Source: Selaginella moellendorffii (Eukaryota; Streptophyta; Lycopodiopsida; Selaginellales; Selaginellaceae). Taken from it: a stretch of 64,000 nucleotides of DNA. Numbering within the stretch: the stretch's first letter is position 1; each line of letters starts with the position of its first letter. The position numbers and the translations under genes are program-made. The notes under the pieces were generated by a model. It was given only the letters and a program-made list of their open reading frames with translations, was not told the DNA's origin and did not search any database. The stretch spans positions 244,409 through 308,408 of the forward strand of contig NW_003314307.1 of the NCBI RefSeq assembly GCF_000143415.4, in the 5' to 3' direction. This document shows, in pieces, positions 31,698 to 43,252 of this stretch.

Positions 31698-32630
31698 ATG
31701 GCCGATCCGCAATCTCCTACTTTGACTCTAGAGCAGCAGTTGGTTCAATTGCTTGATGCTATGTGCTTGCAATTGAACAATCAAACTCAGTTGATGGCGG
31801 CATTCACGGCACATGGTACAACTCCTCCTGCTTTTGGTGCCAATCCTCGCGTTCGGCCGGAGTTCTTTCGTGGGAATCCTGGGGATGATGTGTACTATTG
31901 GTTCGATCACTTCACGGTGATTGCCACATATTATTTTTGGGATGATGCTCGACATTTGCGTGAGTTCCCCACATGTCTCCAAGGGACAGCATTGCAGTGG
32001 TACAATGGATTGAGCGCAGCTACTCGTGGCGATTGGAGTGTTCTTTCGGACGTCTTCAAACGCGCCTTCGGACACGCCGACGATTGTGATGATGCCTTCC
32101 AACAATTGCATTGTCTTCGCCAAGGGCCATCTGAGTCGGTGATGCAATTTGGCGTTCGTTTCCGAAGTCTTTTGCTTCGTGCAGAGCCAAATATGTCGGA
32201 GCGGATCAAGCTAGGAATGCTGTGGCCAGCACTTCGTCAAGATCTTGTCGGACTTGTGCATGCACTTGCTCCTGCCACTCTTGACGATGCTCTTCGCTTG
32301 GCACAACGTTATGAGACGTCGCCTCTTCCACTTCTTGCTACACGTCCTTCAGCTCCACTTCCTATGAGTGATGGTCCTGTTCCCATGGAGGTTGATGCTG
32401 CTGCTACTCAAGTCCAAGGACAAGGGCGAGGACGTGGTCGTGGCCGTGATGTTCGTTGCTGGGCGTGTGATGAAGTTGGTCATACTTATCGGCGTTGTCG
32501 GCACTTTCCGGATTGGCGACCTCCATTTCCTGGGTGGAGACCTTGGCGTCAGCAACGTCCCGTTGGTGCTGCTGCGGTGGAAGGTTTGGATACCGAGATG
32601 CATTCGGGAAACAAGGAGTCGCGCGAGTAA
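31698..32630 (+). CDS. Gag-like protein of the Ty3-type element
   Basis: Intact 310-residue frame from the ATG at 31698. It has a retrotransposon Gag core (FRGNPGDDVYYWFDHF, LQGTALQWYNGLS), an RG-rich stretch and a C-terminal CCHC zinc knuckle CWACDEVGHTYRRC for RNA packaging. It is in a different frame from pol; the gag stop and the first open pol codon are separated by about 105 nt. Confidence 0.85.
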   Translation: MADPQSPTLTLEQQLVQLLDAMCLQLNNQTQLMAAFTAHGTTPPAFGANPRVRPEFFRGNPGDDVYYWFDHFTVIATYYFWDDARHLREFPTCLQGTALQWYNGLSAATRGDWSVLSDVFKRAFGHADDCDDAFQQLHCLRQGPSESVMQFGVRFRSLLLRAEPNMSERIKLGMLWPALRQDLVGLVHALAPATLDDALRLAQRYETSPLPLLATRPSAPLPMSDGPVPMEVDAAATQVQGQGRGRGRGRDVRCWACDEVGHTYRRCRHFPDWRPPFPGWRPWRQQRPVGAAAVEGLDTEMHSGNKESRE

Positions 32631-32734
32631 TGGAGGGACCTTGCGCGAATAAATTAGTGACCCCTCCATCTTTCTTTCGGGAGTATCATCAAGGGGTTCA
32701 CTCGGGACCGGTTCATCCAGTGTTTACTTTCTAA

Positions 32735-35700
32735 GCTCGTTTTTATAACAAGAGGTCTCCTATTCTTCTCTCCGTGTTGGTTGATACAGGTTCGAGTTTA
32801 TCTTCTATTGCTCGACCTGTTGCCACACGTTGTCGTCTACACTTGCGTCGTGCGGCGGATCCAGTTTTCATTCTTTATGGCAACGGCCGTACACATGCAT
32901 GTGCACGAGATGAGGCAGACCTGGTTGTGCGTGTGGGCGATCTCGAGCTTGAGTTGCAGTCGTTGCGGGTGGTGCCGAGTCAAGCTTTTGACCTCATTCT
33001 TGGTATGGATTGGTTGCAGCACAATCATGCCAAGTGTGACTTTGAGGCTTCTCCCCCTTGTCTCATACTTCCTTATGTTTCATCCATTCCTCTCACTTCT
33101 GTACCTCTTCGTCCCTCTACTTCTACCTCTGCTTCCATTACTTTTGTTCCCCCAATATTTCCTCTTGTGTTTCCATCTTGTTCTGCTCTTCCCTTTTCCG
33201 ATCCCTCCGATGATCTTTGTGTTGCAACTGTTGACCAGCTCATGAAGGAGTATTCTGATCTCTTTGAATTTGACCTATCGTCTGGGGCCAAGATTGCCAC
33301 ACGTCATCCCATTCCAACCGGGGATGCTCGTCCAATCAAGGTTCTTGTTCGTCATCGGTCACCCAAGGAGATCAAGATTTTACGTGCAAACGTCAAGGAG
33401 ATGTTAGAGAAAGGTGTTATTCGAAAGTCGCGGAGTCCTTGGGCATGTGAACCTCATCTTGTGACGAAGCCTGATGGGAGTATTCGTTTCTGCATCGACT
33501 ATCGTCCGTTAAATGAAGTGACGATCCCGGACGTGTACCCTCTTCCTCACACTGCTGATCTCTTGGATCATCTGGGGCGAAGTCGTTGGTTCACCAAGCT
33601 AGATCTTGCTTCTGGGTATTGGCAAGTACCGATGGCTGAAGAAGATATTCCTAAGACTGCTTTTCGTACACCATTTGGTTTGTACGAGTTTTTGGTGATG
33701 CCGTTTGGTTTGAACAATGCTCCAGCAACTTTTCAGCGGATGATGGACGAGGTTCTTTGCGATATGCCGGAGGTGACAGCTGACTTCATTGATGATGTCT
33801 TGATCCACTCGGAGGGGACGTGGGAGGAGCATGTTCGTGATGTTTGTAAAGTGTTGGATCGGCTACGCGATGTTGGTTTAAAACTGAAGCGGTCGAAGTG
33901 CGTGTTTGGGTCCAAGGACACAACTTATCTTGGGTACCGTATTTCTCGTGAGGGTTTGCAAGTTGATCCTGACAAACTTGTGGCTGTTCTAAAGTTCCCT
34001 ACTCCGAAGTGTGTGAATGATGTGCAGCGCTTTTTGGGTAAGGTGCAGTATCTCGGTTGTTTTGTGGATCATCTTTCCGATCGCACCACACCATTGCGAG
34101 CGTTGCTGAAGTCATCAACGTCATCTTTCATCTGGTCTCCCAATTGTGAGCGGGCGTTCGTGAATCTCAAAGAGCTATTGACGACTCCTCCGGTTTTGGC
34201 ATATCCTGACTACACTCGACCTTTTATTTTGCGCGTGGATGCTTCTGACATTGGTCTTGGAGGTGTGTTGATGCAAGAGAGCTCGAGTGTGCCTGGTTAG
34301 CGCCATCCCATTGCATACGTAAGCCGTACATTACAATCAGCAGAGATGAACTACTCCACGACGGAGAAGGAGTGTTTAGCAGCAGTCTGGGGTTTTGAGA
34401 AACTTCATGCATATTTACATGGTTCTCGGACGTTACTTGAAGGTGACCATGCTGCTGTTACTTCATTATTGAAGCGGAAGAACCTGGTTGGTCGTACGGC
34501 TCGATGGGCTTTGAAGCTTCAGATATATGATTTCGATGTTGTTCATCGCCTAGGGAGTTCTATGGCTGATGCTGATGCCCTTTCTTGACCTCCTCTTCCT
34601 TCTCCACTCCATTTTCATGTTTCTGACGAACCTGTTGTTCCAGCATCTGTGGATTTTCTAGATGAGGATTCTGTGCCGTCGGTGGTTGCTGTCCTTGACA
34701 TTCAGTGTCCACAGGGCGTAGAGCAAGATCTACCTTCTCTGGATGAGGTTCGCGAGGCTCAAAAGATTGAGCCGTGGATTCAAAGGCTTCGAGATGGGTT
34801 TGAGAATTCTGCATCACTTGCTGATGACTTGCCTTTTTGGCATTTACATTCTCAGTATCGCCTTGAAGATGGCCTTCTTTATTTTGTGGGGACGGATCCT
34901 GATGATCATTTACGGTTGGTGGTGCCTTCGGTGTTTATTCCGCGGTTTCTCCATGCCTACCATGATTCTCCTATTCTAGGTGGGCATATAGGACACCGTT
35001 GTGTCACTAAGAAGCTGCGCAGATCTTTCTTTTGGCCAGAGATGCGACGTGATATTATCCGGTATGTGCGTAGCTGCGTTTGGTGCCAAGCTCGTAATAC
35101 TCCCCCTTGTGCTGCGGAAGGACGGTTGGAGTCAATTGCAGTTTCTCGTCCGTTTGAGTTGGTGGCGCTTGATCTTATGGGACCTTTTCCGCAATTGACT
35201 GCTGGCAATGAGTATGTTATTATTGCTTCTGACTACTTGACTCGTTGGGTGGAAGTTGGTGCTCTTGCTAGTGCCTCTGCAACTGCTGTTGGATACTTCC
35301 TCCTCAGTCGAGTGGTGTTCCAGCATTCTTGTTCAGAGCAGTTTCTTTCGGATAATGGTCCTGCATTTATGGCTGAGGTATTTCATGTTTTGACATCTCG
35401 GTTGGGGATACGCCACACTTTTACGAGTGCTTATCATCCACAATCAGACGGTCTGGTGGAACGGCTCGTTCGGACATTCAAAGGGATGATTGCAAAGTAT
35501 GTGAACTTTCAACATTCGGATTGGGATGGTTATTTGCCGTCTCTTCGGTATGCTTATGTCACAGGGGTGCAAAGTTCTGTTGGTGCTTCACCATATAAAC
35601 TTCTATATGGTCATGATCCAATATTACCAACAGAGCTGGGTTTACCTTCGCGATTGCCACGAGCTCCTGATGCTAGGTCATGGGATCAATATTTGACAAG

Positions 35701-36094
35701 CATTCTTCCACTTGTCCGAGCAGAGTCTGCTGAACACTTAGGCCGCGTACAAGTGGGACAACAACGGCGCTACAATTCCCATCATCATCCACCTACGAAG
35801 TACAAAGTGGATGATTTGGTGTTAGTCCGTTTTCCCCATCTTACGGTACGTGGTTTATCTAAGGGGCTCCTTGTGCAGTGGAAAGGACCGTATTAGGTGT
35901 TGCGGCAAGTTGGACCACAAGTTTATGAGGTTCGGCATAACGTTCAGCAGGCCGATCCTCCGGAGATTGTGCATGTGCAACGGTTAAAACGCTTCATACA
36001 AAGGGATCAGGAGCAGTTAATACTGTCTACAGATCCACCGATGCCTCCTCCTGACGTTCCTCCAGATCCCGGTCCATCTACAAGAGAACCCTGA
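32735..36094 (+). pseudogene. Pol of the Ty3-type element, interrupted by three stop codons
   Basis: One reading frame from about 32735 to 36094. Domains in order: aspartic protease (VDTGSS near 32780; LILGMDWL), reverse transcriptase (KPDGSIRFCIDYRPLN, TKLDLASGYWQV, active site FIDD near 33790), RNase H (RVDASDIGLGG; YSTTEKECLAAVW) and integrase (zinc region GGHIGH...CVWCQ; LDLMGPF; DNGPAF; HPQSDGLVERL). In-frame stops lie at 34298-34300 (TAG, inside RNase H), 34586-34588 (TGA, between RNase H and integrase) and 35894-35896 (TAG, near the integrase C-terminus). I saw no frameshift. No chromodomain. Confidence 0.88.
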
Positions 36095-36126
36095 CAGCCT
36101 TCCATTATTCCGAGAGGAGGGGATGA

Positions 36127-36300
36127 TGTGAGGGCCAAGTGTACGGCTATGATGCCATATACTAATATTAGCGTAGTGGATTTTGGTAGCCGTCGGATTG
36201 GTTTCAATCCGGACCACTTGCTCCTGTATATAAGCTAGGGTTTTTGGGCTAATTGATATGCACATTTCTGTATTCCCTTTCCATATTCCATGCACTCACA
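36127..36300 (+). repeat. 3' LTR of the Ty3-type element
   Basis: 174 bp, five transitions relative to the 5' copy; preceded by a purine tract. Confidence 0.92.
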
Positions 36301-36304
36301 CTAT

Positions 36305-36568
36305 AAATTTAATTTAATAACTAAGAACTCTAAATATAAATTAGTAATTACTTAGTCAATATTGAGCAATTGGCAAAGACGTTCAATATCAATATTCCTA
36401 GAACTTTGAGAGTTTAATACATTAATTTTTACCATTAAATTCACTAAATATTTTATTTAAGTATTTTAAAAGGCATCTATAATAGATGTAAAGGATTAAA
36501 CTCAATGGATATATAGAAAAAATAGTTAACAAGATTTTCTAGTGATGTTGACTGATGTTATTAACAAG
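36305..36568. other. A/T-rich spacer
   Basis: A/T-rich, no gene or repeat structure seen. Confidence 0.4.
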
Positions 36569-36993
36569 ATATAAACTCCTGAGTTTGGACTTCTCAGGAA
36601 GTCACCTAACCCAGTTTGGACTTCCTAACTTAACTTTAAGTATCCCAAAACCCTTAACCGATTGGAAAAAGGGGGTGCACTTTTATTCATGGGCCCTTTC
36701 CCTCTATATTTGAACCCCATAAACCGTTTCTCAATTCATTCTTTTTAGTTGCTTACAATCCACCACGTTTCCTTGCAAGTTCACACCCTCGTGAACGGAA
36801 GTTGAGAGCCACAGCTCTCCCGAGAGTCTCGCTCTCTTGACACTCTACCCCTCAGGTCGAGCCAAGCGGGAGCAAACTGGACCAGCCAGATGTCAATCAT
36901 CATGTGGTGTGATTCCCCTAGTTAACCAACAAAGTCAAACACATGACCGCTCCAATACCAAATGTAAGTTCTTGAGTTTGGACTTCTCGGGAG
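36569..36993 (-). mobile_element. Miniature LTR retrotransposon (TRIM-like), left part, split by the LARD-like element
   Basis: Left terminal repeat 36569-36757 (ends gcttaca), about 205 bp internal DNA, then the right repeat starting tgtaagttc at 36963. The right repeat is interrupted after gggag (36993) and resumes at 60764-60909. Internal DNA next to the right repeat reads, on the minus strand, TGGTATTGGAGC, close to an initiator-Met primer site, so the element is in minus orientation. No coding capacity. Another copy lies at 61813-62205. Confidence 0.7.
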
Positions 36994-38676
36994 TGTGAGA
37001 CACAAATCCCTAAGCCCCAAAGTGGAGCCGAAAGGGTGCACGTGGTAGTGGCCGAAGCAAAAGCCAAACGAGCGTAACACGTTTGGACTAAAAGGTTCCC
37101 ACTTGAAAGGTTGAGAGCGGGAGTGGAACTCCCAACAGAGTGCTCAAGGAACGAGCATGAAGCGAGCAATAAGCGAGGCTCCAAAAAGGGACCCAAAAGG
37201 ACCAACACATGACATGTGGAAGTGTCCAAGATGGAGTCCGAGATGGACCCGAGTTGGAGTCCAAGGTGGAGTCCGAGATGGAGAATGAGATGGACCAAGA
37301 TAGAGTCCGAGATGGAGTCTAAGATGGACCCGAGATGGAGTCCGAGATGGACCTGAGATGGAGTCCGAGACGAAGTCTGAGACGGAGTTCGAGATGGAGT
37401 CCAAGACGGAGTCCGAGATGGAGTTTGAGATGGACCCGAGATGGAATCCGAGATGGAGTCCGAAATGGAGTCCAAGAAGGACCCGAGATGGAGTCCGAGG
37501 TCAAGACCGAGACCGAGATCGGGACTGAGACCAAGACCGAGATCGAGACCGAGACCGAGACTGAGACCGGGCCCGAGCCCGAGTCCGAGTCCGAGTCCGA
37601 GTCCGAGTCCGAGTCCGAGTCCGAGTCCGAGTCCAAGTCCGAGTTCGAGTCCGAGTTCGAGCCTGAGAGGGTGAAAGCCCAAAGTGTTCGTCTCCCAGAC
37701 CCTGGGGGGTTTGGTGAGCTCCAAAAGTATAGTAAGGGAGAGGACTGCAGTGGAGCCAATTTGGCCAGGAAAGGCCAGTTTGGCCCAGGAAAGGCCAGTT
37801 TGGCCCAGGAAGGCCAGACCCAATGTTTGGTGATGAACTGACCGCTGGGAAGTCCAAGACTAGAGTGAATACGGACCGACAAGCGGGGTAGCTTGGTGAA
37901 GTATTCAAGAGCCGGCTCTAGTTCCCCCGGGAGATCGACTGGCCGATGCTCCCAGTCCAAATGTGGGTGGCACTACCTACTTAGATACCTGGTGTGGCTC
38001 AACAGAACCTCGCTCTCAGCCCATGGCTAGAGCACCCAAAAGCGGAAGGCGGGGAGAGTACCCATGAGGCTTGCGTAAGGCCATGGTGTTCTGAAATGTT
38101 GTCCCAAAGGTCTAGACTGTGGAAAGAAGAGGAGTAGTCCTCTGGTGTAATGACCAAGGATAGAGTCGTGCGGTGAGGAAGTCCTAGAGGACCGTGGGAC
38201 TTAGTGGTCAGGCCTGTGGGCCCTGATCCAGTGGCAGTATTGGCGAACACAGTCAAGGATAGAAAGGGACTTAGTGGGGACCAGAAAGGAGATATTGGGG
38301 AAGGCTATTCCCCATGTCTACAGGCATCCTAAGGATGCTAAAGAGTGGATCTGGGATGACCACTCATGAACAGACGACCCAGTCTTGGAGAGACGAGATT
38401 GCAATGTAGGTGGTGTTGGACCACCGATGTGACCAAGGGGCATGGCCTAGCGTAACAAGCTGGTATGTTGGTGGTGCCTTGGGGTGTCGGTCATGGGACC
38501 AGACACGTGGAGCACTTGGACCAAGTGCAAAGGTTGAGTGGCATGGATGCCATTCTCGGGGTTAGTAAGCCCCAAGTCTTGAGTGGGACTTATGGAGGTT
38601 GTGAATGAGACTCCTCCAAGTGGTCAGAGGTGTGGTTAAGTGACTAAAGTAGAATAGAAAAATTTAGTCGCTTACA
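36994..38676 (+). repeat. 5' LTR of the LARD-like element, with minisatellite
   Basis: 1,683 bp. Positions about 37195-37665 are an expanded minisatellite of GATGGAGTCCGA-like 12-mers, then GAGACC and GAGTCC hexamers. It creates long spurious open frames on both strands. Confidence 0.85.
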
Positions 38677-40742
38677 ACTTGGTATCAGAGCTGTTCCTTA
38701 GTTTGACTTTTATTGGTGCTCAAGTATATCACCATTGATATTGGCATTGGAAGGCCCTAGGAGTGGGCCTATCCTTGAGGAGTAGCATGTCGAGAGGATA
38801 TGGCTCTCCACTCAAATTCATGCTTGAACTTGGGCGCGATGTGGTGGATAGAAAAGGGGCCAGTAAGGGAATGGTTTTGGGATCTTGGGAACAATATAAA
38901 GGTTTCCTCAGCGATATGAGGATGTGATCCAGATGAGCGTTTGACTTAGCAAACTGGTTAATGTAGTTGTGGTAAATAACTATAGTTGGGATCACGGGAA
39001 AGATAGAGACTCCAAAATAATAAAGGAGTCACAAGATTATCCTCATATAGTTGAAGTTGGTGCTTATGAATGTGATACCAGAAGTAATGAGCGCAGGAGG
39101 TCAAATACGGAAAAGGACACAAGTCCTTGAAATGGTAGCCGGGGTTACCTCTAATAAATGCTAGAACAACCCAAGGAGTTGGGGGTGTACTTAGATGATG
39201 AGTTAGTATTCTCATCACATGGACAAGTAGTCATAAGGGGCAAAAAGTTGCCCCTAGAGAACAAATCAAGTGTTAGAGTAACACTTGCAAAAAATGGTCC
39301 TTGTGAGTAGGACATAAATACAAGGAGTTGTATTCCAGTGAGTTAGTACCTCAAAAGTAAGACCTCATAGGTCGTCGGATTAACAAAGTCTAAAAGGTTC
39401 AATGACTCCAATAGAGTCAAGAACTAATCCTAAGGGCTTGAGGAAAACATTTGGACTAAGGTGTGTGGTGCCCCACGAAAGATGGGGAGGATCTTGAAAT
39501 CCAAGCATGAGAGCAGTATGTATCTCATTGATGGCAGAAGGTGCCATGCTAAAGTCGTGGGAAAGAGTTTCCCGGAAGAAAACAACTTTGACACAAAGTT
39601 GTGCATGAACTCTATGGTGCAGTACTAATGGATAATTGGCCTAAGAAACAACCATATTAGTCTTCGCAAAAATACCTGGACATAAGTAAGAAGTGTCATA
39701 AAGGTAGGCTCGTGGAGCCAATGGTGTGGAGACACCGAAGGTGCCAAGGCGTGCTGCCTTGAGGTCAAGTTAGTGGGTTCATAAAAACCCCTTCCAAAGG
39801 AATCCCAATGGAAATGGGAATAGCATAGCTTAAGTTAGAAGACATGCGGCTAGAGTGTGGTGACCCAGATAATGATGGAGGTGTGGAAGCACCAGCAATG
39901 AGTTGTAGGATTTGACAACTATAAGGCAACTAAGCAAAAAGTGCAAAATAATTCATAAACTGGTAGAAGGCAACTACCTAAGACTTTTTATTGGGATAAG
40001 GAAGTTTGATATACCCTTATACGGGATAAATTGCTTATGTTACGACATAGTAAGTCAATATCGAAAAGGGAATGCTCATTGTCAAAGAGGCCATCATTGG
40101 GACACCCAAACACTCTAGAACACCAGAAGAGGGTATTTGGTGTCATAAGGGCAATGGATAATGCCCAAGGGACAAAGTCCCTAACGAATGAAGGATAGGA
40201 GGTGCTATCCAAATGTCCAAGGTTGTGGAGACAAGAGAAGTCCGTCTATCCAAATTGGACAAAGCCAAAGAGGGATTTTGGCAAGGCTAGTGATGGGCGT
40301 ATAAAGGCCCATAAGTAGCAATGGTGATCCTAGTGTGTGGGATTACAAGGTGAGCAAACCCGGATAGAGGAACCACTCCCTAAGCTGTCGGGTAGGTTCA
40401 TCTTTATGAATACTTGCCAAGGCATGGTAAAAAGTGCAAAGCTATCTTCCTAGTCTGGAAGAGAATAACCGAAGAAAATGTATGAAGCCAAAATGCAAGT
40501 AGTATAGGGATAGAACCGAACCATAGGAATTGACAGGCATAACCAAGGGTGGTTATGCAAATGGGGAGTGGAAAATCAAGCAGGTGCTCAAGCATGTTGT
40601 TACTAGCGACCGGGATGCCATGGAGAGTCTAAAGCATGGGATTGTCCATGTTAGACTATATGGTAATTGGCAAGCTTGCGACAGGAGAAGCCTTAGCAAG
40701 CCAAGGAACAAAGTTCCTTGAACGTTCCTTTAGGTAGATAAG
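38677..40742 (+). other. LARD internal DNA, left part
   Basis: Contains the primer-binding site at 38680-38691, then no coding potential beyond short frames. Ends at the ataag target duplication (40738-40742) of the nested chromovirus. Confidence 0.7.
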
Positions 40743-41874
40743 TGTAAGCCATAATTTTTTCCTTTCCAATTTGCCAGCTTACCTCGTCTATCTGTCCAAC
40801 ACTGCCTTAGCTTTTGCTAAGTTCCCTTACCAAGGTTCCCGCCTATGGTACCAGCTCCTACTTGGTCCTACTTGGTTTCAGCTACTCACTGCACAAGCAA
40901 CGGAGTGTTAGCCATCCATCCACGGATTCCCAAATCTCTCTCAATCCCCCTCCCCGGGTTAGACTGGACTTAAGGTTCAGCTACACTCCCCACAAGCACA
41001 AGCAGCCAAGCACACCAAGCTTCCAAGTTCCTAACTTCCCTTGGTACCACAAGACTTGATAATGGGACCCTCTAAATCCCAAGTCTCGGGTTCAACACTT
41101 GCTTCGGGATGCTGGGGCAAAACACCGTGGCCTAACGGCCCGGTATGGGTACCTCTACCCCCCCACTTCCATCCCGAAGGGAAGGTCCAAGCCCCTAGGA
41201 AGGGCAAGGACCAATGAGCCGTATGGTACTCAAATGGGCACCACTCCACATGAGCCGGGAGCACCGCAGTCAGTTTCCCTTTCGGGAGTGGGAGCTACTC
41301 TTGAGCACTTCCTTGGATGGCCCCTCCGGCACCAACCAAGTCCATGCTCACTCCCACCCAAGGCCCCTTGGTCCCAGTCCCAACCTCAAGTCAGTTTGGA
41401 AGCCCCACTGGAGAGTTCCTTCAAAACTGGTTCCTGGACCTCACTATCCCTACTATACTTTTGGAACTCCCTGCAACCCCCCCCCTAGGAGACGCACGCT
41501 TTGGGCTTTCACCCCTTGACCCGTATTAGTACTGAGACTTAGTCTCTAGCTCGATCTCGGACTCGATCTCGGATCCGACTTCGGATTTGGTCTCGGACTC
41601 GATCTCGGACTTGATCTCGGACCCGATCTCGGACCCGACCTCGGACTCGACCTTGGACTCGGTCTCGGACCCAATTTCGGATCTCGGACTCGGTCTCGAA
41701 CTCGGTCTCCGAGTCGGTCTCGGACTCGATTCCGGACTCTATCTCGAACTCGGTCTTAGAGTCGGTCTTGGACTCGATCTTAGACTTGGTCCCATCCGAT
41801 GAACTCTTTATCATTTTGGTCATGCTTTCGGGGCTCCTTTAGCCTACAACACCTCGGCGAGTTGGTTCCTTACA
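40743..41874 (-). repeat. 3' LTR of the chromovirus (left copy)
   Basis: Starts tgtaagccat, ends ttcctta-ca. Contains a CTCGATCTCGGA-type minisatellite (about 41540-41790), the complement of the LARD LTR minisatellite. It differs from the right copy by scattered substitutions and a small insertion near 41290. Confidence 0.85.
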
Positions 41875-42294
41875 ACTCGACCACCTATAGAAGAAGTTCG
41901 ATGCCCACATCGAACGTCTCTTTTTTATCCTACGACTTGTTGACCATGTTTCCAGGGGCATCCCCCCACTTAGCGGTGTGCCTAAGTTGGCCAAGAGCCC
42001 ATGACAACGGAATATAGGTGTCCCTATACTCCTCACCTCACCACGCCCTAGTATGGGGTTAGGACTTGAACCCAGCCTTGCTTTACTAGGGGGTTGGGAC
42101 TCGAACGCAACCTCTATAGAATACGTCTACGGATTCGACATCCCCACAGGGAGCCGGGCGTAGTTCCCTACGCCTGGTCGACCTAGCTAACCCATGCTAA
42201 TTAGCTTACCTTCGGCGCGCCTTCAGGTCCCAACATATGCCATTACTCAATTTCTCAAAGTGATATTTTTAATTGAACTTTGCATAAGTACATA

Positions 42295-42940
42295 GAGTTC
42301 TGCCTTGCAGAAATTCCTCCACTAGATCTCGCGCGTTCGCTAGGTTCTCCTCCGGTTCCTATGTTGCTTCGTAGTGTGGAAATCTTTTCCACTTCACATG
42401 GAACTCTCTCACCTCACATCCTTGTCGCTTGCTCTTGCGCGCATTGAGGATGGCCTCGACTTTGTATTCCTCTTCCCTTGGATAACCTTAGGTAAAGGTC
42501 TTACTTGGTCCTTGCGAAGTGGATCCTCAAAATACGGCTTGAGTAAGTTCACATGGAACATGGGATGCATCTTCCCCATCTCTCGAGGAAGTCGAAGACG
42601 GTAAGCCACTTTACCAATTCGAGCCTCAATCTTGTAAGGCCCCGCGAACCTGCTTAAGGAACTCAAGATCAATTCACTTATAGGAATGCATGCATTTTTA
42701 CCTTTGGGTCAACTTCCGGCTGATCCCACTTGGTAGCCTGAGGTTCTTGGTGTTCAGCCACACCCTCTCCCCAGCTTGGAACTCTACGTCCCGGCGCTTT
42801 TGGTTCGCGTACTTGGTTTGCCTTTGTTGCGCCCGTTCCAAGGAATCCCTCACTAGATTCCAAATGTTGAGTCTTTCCACCGTGAATGCCTCCACTGCGG
42901 GTAGCTCTCCATGATACTTGCCCATGCCGAGTTCCACAGG
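42295..42940 (-). pseudogene. Chromodomain and C-terminal integrase tail of the chromovirus
   Basis: The minus strand encodes GPYKIEARIGKVAYRLRLP and HPMFHVNLLKPYF (integrase tail), then, at about 42300-42450, a chromodomain-like VEAIL with FHVKWK and EPEENL. A stop codon lies between those last two segments and the pieces are in more than one frame. Confidence 0.75.
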
Positions 42941-43252
42941 ACCTTCAATAGCTCACCCATTGATGACTTCCCATGGACTCACCCCGATACTCGAATGTGG
43001 TGAGTTGTTATAACACACTTCCGCAAGTCCCAAATGACTCACCCAATCGGTCTGGTCTCCTGAGACATAGCATCGCAAATAATCCTCCAGCTGCCTATTC
43101 ACCCTTTCCGTTTGTCCGTCTGTCAAGAAGTGTTAGTACCACCAAATTTGACTTAATACCCCATACCTGTCTGTGGGTGATAGGCTGTGCTGAATTTCAA
43201 CTTGATGCGATACTGTTCCAGGAGAGTCCTCCAGAACCTACTGGTGAAGATC

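Larger units (their letters stand above)
31320..36300 (+). mobile_element. Complete Ty3-type LTR retrotransposon with broken pol
   Basis: A 4,981-bp element bounded by 174-bp LTRs beginning TGTGAGGG and ending CACTCACA, with a 4-bp flanking repeat ctat. Order gag, protease, RT, RNase H, integrase is the Ty3/Metaviridae order. A purine tract (gagaggagggga) precedes the 3' LTR. The sequence after the 5' LTR (ttggtggagttg) is not the usual initiator-Met primer site. Each LTR carries tatataa as a likely TATA box. The two LTRs differ at five sites, all transitions, about 97% identity, so the insertion is fairly young. Confidence 0.93.

Noticed and set aside
37319-37960. Long open frames on both strands in the LARD LTR minisatellite (also near 59230-59980 and 62200-63100)
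   Set aside because: They consist of S/D, P/R or L/G repeats produced by GAGTCC/GATGGA units and have no codon or domain signal.
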